From Acidimicrobiales bacterium (GTDB taxonomy: Bacteria > Actinomycetota > Acidimicrobiia > Acidimicrobiales > Acidimicrobilacustridaceae), in contig JALOLR010000007.1 in the NCBI GenBank assembly GCA_025455885.1, positions 99,222-163,221 on the forward strand: a DNA stretch of 64,000 nt, given 5' to 3'. A program made the position numbers and the translations under genes. Positions 59,194-64,000 of this stretch are shown one piece after another. The notes under the pieces were generated by a model. That model saw nothing but the letters and a program-made list of their open reading frames with translations, did not search any database and had not been told where the DNA came from. The stretch's first letter is position 1; each line of letters opens with the position of its first letter.

Positions 59194-60465
59194 GTGACGA
59201 TGGCCAGGACCGACACGCCGTCCGGGACGATCACCGACGAGGCCGTCGCCCGGCTCCGCCGCCGCATCGGCGTGCCCGAACCCCACCCCATGCGCCCCCA
59301 CTACACCGAGCCGAACGTCGACACGTTCCGCAACGTGGCGGTGGCCTACGGCGACGACAACCCGTTGTGGTGCGATCCCGCCCACGCCAGCGCGTCGGTG
59401 TGGGGCGGCCCGATCGCCCCGCCGCCCCTCGTCGGCGGCGACTCGCTGATCGGAGAGGACGAGGTCACCGAGGTCGCGCCCGACCAGGTCGAGCTCATGA
59501 AGGGCGACCCGTTGCGCGGCGTCCACGCGTTCTACTCGGCCAGCGCCCGGGAGTGGTGGGCCCCGCTCCGCCCGGGTCGTCGGGTCTGGCGGCGCAACGC
59601 CCTCGTCGGGGTGCACGACAAGTCCAGCGAGTTCGCCGGTCGGGCCGTCCACGAGTGGACCGGCCAGGTCTTCCGCGACGACGACGGCAACGTCCTCGCC
59701 GGCCAGTACCGCCTCATGATCCGCACCGAGCGCGAGAAGGCCCGAGCCCGGGCCCGCAACGCCACCATCGAGCTGCGGCCCTACACCGACGCCGAGATCG
59801 ACGACATCGACGCCCGCTACGCCGCGGAGGGGCCTCGTGGGCCCGAGCCCCGCCACTGGGAGGACGTCGCCGAGGGCGACGCCGTCGGGCCGATGGTCAA
59901 GGGACCCCTGACCGTCACGGACATCGTGTGCTGGCACGTGGGCATGGGGATGGGCCTCTACGGGGTGCGACCCCTGCGCCTCGCCGCCGCCAACCGCCGC
60001 CGCATCCCCCGCTTCTTCCACCGCGACGAGCTCAACGTGCCCGACGTGATGCAGCGGGTGCACTGGGACCCGGCCTTCGCCCAGCGGTCCGGGAACCCGA
60101 CCACGTTCGACTACGGGCGGATGCGCGAGACGTGGCTCGTGCACCTCTGCACCGACTGGATGGGCGACGACGCCTGGCTGTGGAAGCTCGACTGCGAGTT
60201 CCGGGCGTTCAACTACGTCGGCGACACCCAGTTCCTCTCGGGCACCGTCGTGCGCCGGTTCCTCGCCGAGGGCGACCGCCCGGCCGTCGAGCTCGAGCTG
60301 CAGTGCGTCAACCAGCGCGGCGACGTCACCACTCCCGGGCACGCCACCGTGCTGCTGCCCAGTCGTGAGCACGGGCCGGTCCGCCTGCCCGATCCGCCCG
60401 GCGGGACGGGACGGGACCTCGCCGCCGCCCTCGACGCCGTCATCGAAGGGTTCGCCGACCGATGA
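59194..60465 (+). CDS. MaoC-like double hot-dog acyl-CoA hydratase
   Basis: 423 residues: an N-terminal FAS1/MaoC-N type hot-dog (about 35-190) and a C-terminal MaoC-like domain (about 210-400). YGDDNPLWCDP corresponds to the hydratase 2 loop with Asp and Asn but Trp-Cys in place of the usual catalytic His, so the substrate or activity may differ. The start is uncertain: GTG at 59191 or 59194, or ATG at 59200; I take 59194 for its spacing from GGGGGAG. The shared AT-rich operator lies upstream. The stop overlaps the next ATG (ATGA). Confidence 0.82.
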   Translation: MTMARTDTPSGTITDEAVARLRRRIGVPEPHPMRPHYTEPNVDTFRNVAVAYGDDNPLWCDPAHASASVWGGPIAPPPLVGGDSLIGEDEVTEVAPDQVELMKGDPLRGVHAFYSASAREWWAPLRPGRRVWRRNALVGVHDKSSEFAGRAVHEWTGQVFRDDDGNVLAGQYRLMIRTEREKARARARNATIELRPYTDAEIDDIDARYAAEGPRGPEPRHWEDVAEGDAVGPMVKGPLTVTDIVCWHVGMGMGLYGVRPLRLAAANRRRIPRFFHRDELNVPDVMQRVHWDPAFAQRSGNPTTFDYGRMRETWLVHLCTDWMGDDAWLWKLDCEFRAFNYVGDTQFLSGTVVRRFLAEGDRPAVELELQCVNQRGDVTTPGHATVLLPSREHGPVRLPDPPGGTGRDLAAALDAVIEGFADR

Positions 60466-61277
60466 GCACCGATCCCTACGCCGGCTGCCCCGGCCTCGTC
60501 GTGGCCCTCGGCGACGGCGTCCTGCGCCTCACCGTCGACCGCCCCGAGCGGCGCAACGCCCTCGACGACGACGTCGTGGCGGCGCTCATCGACGCCATCG
60601 ACGCCGCCGGGCGTGACGAGGCGGTGCGCACGATCGTGCTCACCGGCGCCGGCGAGCACTTCTGCTCCGGGTTCGACATCGTGGCCCGCAACGCCCCGGG
60701 CGGCGCCCGCCCCCGGGCGGGCAGCATCCAGCGCCGCCTGCCCTCCCAGGCCCACCGGCTGGTGCCGCTGCTGTTGTCGGTGCAGACCCCGGTGGTCTGC
60801 GTGGTCCGGGGATGGGCGGCGGGCATCGGCCTCAACCTCGCCCTCGCCGCCGACGTCACCGTGGCCGCCGCCGACGCCCGCTTCTGGGCGCCGTTCGTCG
60901 AGCGGGGCTTCACCCCCGACAGCGGCGCCACGTGGATGCTGCCGCGTCGCGTGGGCGAGGTTCGGGCCCGCGACATGCTGCTGCTCGGGCGGGTCGTCGA
61001 CGGTACCGAGGCCGAGGCGTGGGGGCTCGTCCACCGCGCCGTCGCCGGGGACGACCTCGACGCCGCCGCCGCGGAGGTCGTCGAGCGCCTGGCGACGGGC
61101 CCGACCGTGGCCCTCGGCCTGACGAAGTGGCTGCTCCACAGCGGGGCCACCACCCCCCTCGACCACCACCTCCGCGACGAGGCGTTCGCCATGGAGCTGG
61201 CGTCGCGCAGCGAGGACTTCCGGGAGGGCCTGGCCGCGTTCGGGGAGAAGCGGTCGCCCGAGTACCGGGGGCGGTAG
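60462..61277 (+). CDS. enoyl-CoA hydratase/isomerase family protein
   Basis: 271-residue crotonase-fold protein. FCSGFDIVARN and RGWAAGIGLNLALAADVTVAA form the oxyanion hole. RFWAPFVERGFTPDSGATWMLPRRVG carries Glu in ERGF, and the second position is Asp (TPDSG), a pattern of isomerases or dehydratases of bulky substrates. ATGA overlap with the MaoC-like gene; the acyl-CoA dehydrogenase GTG follows 2 bp after the stop. All three probably work on one substrate chain. Confidence 0.88.
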   Translation: MSTDPYAGCPGLVVALGDGVLRLTVDRPERRNALDDDVVAALIDAIDAAGRDEAVRTIVLTGAGEHFCSGFDIVARNAPGGARPRAGSIQRRLPSQAHRLVPLLLSVQTPVVCVVRGWAAGIGLNLALAADVTVAAADARFWAPFVERGFTPDSGATWMLPRRVGEVRARDMLLLGRVVDGTEAEAWGLVHRAVAGDDLDAAAAEVVERLATGPTVALGLTKWLLHSGATTPLDHHLRDEAFAMELASRSEDFREGLAAFGEKRSPEYRGR

Positions 61278-61279
61278 CG

Positions 61280-62614
61280 GTGACCGTGACGACAGGGGTG
61301 GACGAGGCCCACCTGGCCGTGCCGCCGGGGGCGACGGTCGACGAGGCGGTGCCGGCCGCTCGGGCCTGGGTCGAGGCCAACGTCCCGGCTGCGTGGCGGG
61401 AGGCGGTCGCCCGCGGTGGGCTCGCCGCCCTCCGCGCCGCCAGGCCCTTCGCCGACTATCGATCGTGGTATCCCACCTTCGCCCGCTCGGGCCTGGCTGT
61501 GGCCACCTGGCCGGTGGCCTACGGCGGGCTCGACCTCGCCCCCGCCGTGGCCCGGGCGGTCGAGGCCGAGCTGGCGCCCTACAACCTCGGGCGCCTGAAC
61601 CCCCTCGGGCTCAACCTCGCCGCGCCCGCCCTGTTCGCCCACGGCACCGAGGAGCAACGCCTCCGCTTCCTCCCGCCGATGGTGCGCAACGACGAGGTGT
61701 GGTGCCAGCTCTTCAGCGAGCCCGGCGCCGGCTCCGACCTCGCGTCGCTGGCCTGCCGGGCCGAGTGGTCCGACGACGACGGCGGCCGGTGGCTGCTCAC
61801 CGGGCAGAAGGTCTGGAGCACCTGGGCCCACGAGGCCGACTTCGGTGTGATCCTGGCCCGCACCGACCCGGACCGACCCAAACGGCAGGGCCTCACCTAC
61901 TTCCTGGTCGACCTCCACCAGCCCGGCGTCGAGGTGCGACCGCTGCGTCACATCACCGGCGAGGTGGACTTCAACGAGACGTTCCTCGACGGTGCCGTCG
62001 TCCCCGACGCCCAGCGGGTGGGGGCGATCGGCGACGGCTGGAAGGTCGCCAACGCCACGCTCTCGGGCGAGCGTCAGATGGTCGCCGGCGCCGGCTCGGG
62101 GGGCGTCGACCGCATCGGCGGATCGGGCGCCGAGCACCTCGTCGCGCTCGCCCGGGCCCGCAGTGCGTCGGGCCGCCCCGGCGGCTGGGACGACCCCGTC
62201 GTCCGCCAGGAGGTCGTGCGTCTCCTCAGCGAGGAGCGCATCCGGGGCTGGACCAACCAGCGCGTGCGCGCCGGTCTGAAGGCCGGTCGTTCGCCGGGCC
62301 CGGAGAGCTCGATCGGCAAGGTCCACCAGGGCTCGCTCAACCAGCGCGTCCAGGCCCTCGCCGTCGACCTGCTGGGAGCGCCGTCGCTCGCGTGGGAGGC
62401 GGGCCCCGGCCCGGCCGCCCCCGCCGGCCCCGCGGGGTACGGCGCGCGCCTGCCGCGCGAGGTGAAGGGCTTCCTGCGCAGCCGGGCCAACACCATCGAG
62501 GGGGGCACCACCGAGGTCAACAAGAACATCCTCGGCGAACGGGTGCTGGGCCTGCCCCGTGAGGCCGATCCGTGGCAGGGGAGTCCGTGGCGCGAGATCC
62601 CGAGGAGCGGGTGA
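61280..62614 (+). CDS. acyl-CoA dehydrogenase family protein (single long subunit)
   Basis: 444 residues, with an unusual N-terminal extension of about 50 residues. CQLFSEPGAGSDLASLA, LTGQKVWSTWAHEADF and EGGTTEVNKNILGERVLGLPRE are intact, but the RxQFGxxIxxFQ motif is absent, as in the long subunits of the two pairs above. No short subunit is encoded next to it in the window. A partner may lie beyond 64000 or be shared. GTG start with no clear SD, 2 bp after the hydratase stop; TGATG overlap with the next gene. Confidence 0.86.
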   Translation: MTVTTGVDEAHLAVPPGATVDEAVPAARAWVEANVPAAWREAVARGGLAALRAARPFADYRSWYPTFARSGLAVATWPVAYGGLDLAPAVARAVEAELAPYNLGRLNPLGLNLAAPALFAHGTEEQRLRFLPPMVRNDEVWCQLFSEPGAGSDLASLACRAEWSDDDGGRWLLTGQKVWSTWAHEADFGVILARTDPDRPKRQGLTYFLVDLHQPGVEVRPLRHITGEVDFNETFLDGAVVPDAQRVGAIGDGWKVANATLSGERQMVAGAGSGGVDRIGGSGAEHLVALARARSASGRPGGWDDPVVRQEVVRLLSEERIRGWTNQRVRAGLKAGRSPGPESSIGKVHQGSLNQRVQALAVDLLGAPSLAWEAGPGPAAPAGPAGYGARLPREVKGFLRSRANTIEGGTTEVNKNILGERVLGLPREADPWQGSPWREIPRSG

Positions 62615-63367
62615 TGGCCGCGACCCACGAGACGCTGGTCGTCGAGCGCCACGGCCCGGTCGGATGGTTGGTCTTCGACCGGCCCGCCGCCGGCAACGCC
62701 ATGGACGCCACGATGCTCGACGAGCTGGAGCGGGCGTGGCGCGAGCTCGACGACGACCCCGAGGTCCGGGTCATCGTCAACACCGGTGCGGGGCGGAACT
62801 TCCAGACCGGGCTCGACGTCGTCCAGCTCAGCCGCGACCCCGAGGCCCTGCGCGAGCAGTCGCGGCGCACCGAGCGGGCCGAGCTGCGCATCAGCGCGTG
62901 GCACAACGCCGTGGCCACACCGGTGGTGGCCGCGGTCAACGGCACCTGCGCCGGTGGGGGGCTGCACTTCGTGGCCGACGCCGACATCGTGATCGCCGCG
63001 GCCGATGCCGCGTTCGTCGACCCCCATGTGTCGGTCGGCCAGGTCACCGCCTTCGAGGCCATCGCCCTGGCCCGCAAGGCCCCCTTCGAGGCGATCATGC
63101 GGATGGCGTTGATGGGGCGTCACGAGCGGATGTCGGCGCGGCGGGCCTACGAGTTGGGGATGGTGAGCGAGGTCGTCGATCCGCCCGAGCGGTTGCGGGA
63201 GCGGGCCCAGGAGCTGGCCGAGACGATCGCCCGCAACTCGCCGGCGGCGATGGGACCTGGTGTCGATGTGGGGCCACCCCGACCAGACCGAGGGCCCGGC
63301 GGCGTTCGCCGAGAAGCGCAACCCGGTCTGGGTGACCGGTCGACCGACTCCGGGAGGAGCCCCATGA
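62614..63367 (+). CDS. enoyl-CoA hydratase/isomerase, frameshifted near the C-terminus (tandem copy 1)
   Basis: About 250-residue crotonase-fold protein from the ATG at 62614 (TGATG overlap). NFQTGLDVVQLS and NGTCAGGGLHFVADADIVIAA form the oxyanion hole. After NSPAAM (63250-63252) the frame breaks: the family-like tail DLVSMWGHPDQTEGPAAF is read one base later, ending with TGA at 63365-63367. Removing one G from the GGG at 63252-63254 restores the gene and gives a normal ATGA overlap with copy 2. As given, the frame instead runs straight into copy 2. Real mutation or assembly error cannot be told apart here. Confidence 0.8.
63097..63253 (+). repeat. near-identical tract shared by the tandem hydratase genes (copy 1)
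   Basis: 157 bp aligned with 63844-64000 at three mismatches (63120, 63140, 63154). Positions 63155-63253 are identical over 99 bp, while the upstream halves of the genes differ widely. The tract ends at the frameshift. Confidence 0.9.
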
Positions 63368-64000
63368 GCACCTACACCTGTCTCCGGATCGAACGCCACG
63401 GACCGGTGGGCTGGCTGATCAACGACCGCCCCGACCAGCTCAACGCCATGAACAACACGATGCGCGACGAGTTCGCCGACGCGTGGCTCGAGCTCGACGC
63501 CGACCCGGCGGTGCGGGTCATCGTCCACACCGGCAACGGTCGGGCGTTCCAGACCGGCGTCGACGTGAGCGAGATCGCGGGCGACGGCGTGGGCATGGAG
63601 CGCTACCGCGAGTCGATGGAGAACTTCGACGTCCACTTCACGGCGTGGCACCAGGGGGTGGCCAAGCCGGTCATCACCGCGGTGAACGGGCTGTGTGCCG
63701 GAGGGGCGTTCCACTGGGTGGCCGACGCCGACGTGGTGATCGCCGCCGCCGACGCCCAGTTCTTCGACCCGCACGTCTCGGTCGGCCAGGTGGTGGCCAT
63801 CGAGGCCATCGGGCTGCTGCGCAAGATGCCGTTCGAGGCGGTGATGCGGATGGCGTTGATGGGGCGCCACGAGCGGATGTCGGCGCAGCGGGCCTACGAG
63901 CTGGGGATGGTGAGCGAGGTCGTCGATCCGCCCGAGCGGTTGCGGGAGCGGGCCCAGGAGCTGGCCGAGACGATCGCCCGCAACTCGCCGGCGGCGATGG
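63364..64000 (+). CDS. enoyl-CoA hydratase/isomerase (tandem copy 2, 3' end outside window)
   Basis: 212 codons of a crotonase-fold protein paralogous to the previous gene. AFQTGVDVSEIAG and NGLCAGGAFHWVADADVVIAAADAQ correspond to copy 1 with many substitutions. From MRMALMGRHERM onward the two proteins are nearly identical. SD GGGAGGAG (63352-63359) precedes the ATG, which lies in the same phase as the frame of copy 1 before its break. The window stops at NSPAAM, exactly where copy 1 breaks. Confidence 0.88.
   Translation, partial: MSTYTCLRIERHGPVGWLINDRPDQLNAMNNTMRDEFADAWLELDADPAVRVIVHTGNGRAFQTGVDVSEIAGDGVGMERYRESMENFDVHFTAWHQGVAKPVITAVNGLCAGGAFHWVADADVVIAAADAQFFDPHVSVGQVVAIEAIGLLRKMPFEAVMRMALMGRHERMSAQRAYELGMVSEVVDPPERLRERAQELAETIARNSPAAM
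63844..64000 (+). repeat. near-identical tract shared by the tandem hydratase genes (copy 2)
   Basis: Second copy of the 157-bp tract, offset by 747 bp. It runs to the last base of the window, so its true end is not visible. Confidence 0.9.

Noticed and set aside
62559..63335. A 258-residue frame overlapping tandem hydratase copy 1
   Set aside because: It has the Arg/Gly-rich look of an out-of-frame reading; the crotonase motifs are in the frame starting at 62614. Only its last 28 or so codons coincide with the shifted C-terminus of that gene.

Overview
The window is GC-rich actinobacterial chromosome with no phage, insertion sequence, CRISPR or rRNA. An actinobacterium is indicated by crgA, the fhaA-fhaB-pstP-rodA-pbpA-pknB locus, a mycothiol-dependent DinB-fold enzyme, an F420-type nitroreductase and RecBCD. 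The abundance of metal-dependent amidohydrolase-2 and acyl-CoA genes fits Acidimicrobiia (Iamia-like); that placement is an inference. Coding density is very high and no gap exceeds 300 bp. Many neighbours are coupled by GTGA, ATGA or TGATG start/stop overlaps. Several genes have a TANNNT -10 hexamer 6-9 nt before the start codon and no Shine-Dalgarno (SD) sequence, which suggests leaderless transcripts.

Layout. 1-5060 (minus): recC and the 5' part of recB. 5107-8421: a PPOX-fold protein, then a divergent aldehyde dehydrogenase/SDR pair, with a 17-bp-arm inverted repeat between them. 8480-8563: tRNA-Leu(CAG). 8674-16957: cell-wall growth and Ser/Thr phosphorylation locus (fhaA, fhaB, pstP, rodA, pbpA, pknB, a convergent pabA/trpG, crgA), in the mycobacterial order but without pknA. 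17096-23300: thiolase, acyl-CoA synthetase, glucose-6-phosphate dehydrogenase with a histidine phosphatase, and an unknown 161-residue protein. 23458-28665: two TrkA-type proteins, then a manganese (yybP-ykoY) riboswitch leading a P-type ATPase operon. 28685-32617: mycothiol-dependent enzyme, cyclopropane fatty-acid synthase-like protein and a PAS-GGDEF diguanylate cyclase.

32614-64000 is a catabolic region: four amidohydrolase-2 paralogues, two acyl-CoA dehydrogenase pairs plus one single enzyme, enoyl-CoA hydratases, MaoC-type hydratases, three acyl-CoA ligases in the window (one FadD3-like), a CitE-like lyase, an Ltp-like thiolase with its DUF35 partner, SDRs, and MarR, TetR and GntR regulators. 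Set into it are a PIN-domain toxin-antitoxin pair, a DEAD-box RNA helicase and an F420-type reductase. The enzymes would activate acids to CoA esters, dehydrogenate, hydrate and cleave them. The substrate cannot be read from sequence, but paired dehydrogenases, FadD3-like ligase and Ltp/DUF35 recall steroid or branched side-chain catabolism.

Most notable: the Mn riboswitch; a palindrome overlapping the promoter of an amidohydrolase-marR operon; a shared AT-rich near-palindrome before two acyl-CoA operons; a signal-less periplasmic-binding-protein-fold gene coupled to tetR; and a tandem enoyl-CoA hydratase pair in which a one-base frameshift fuses the copies in frame, at the edge of a 99-bp identical tract.
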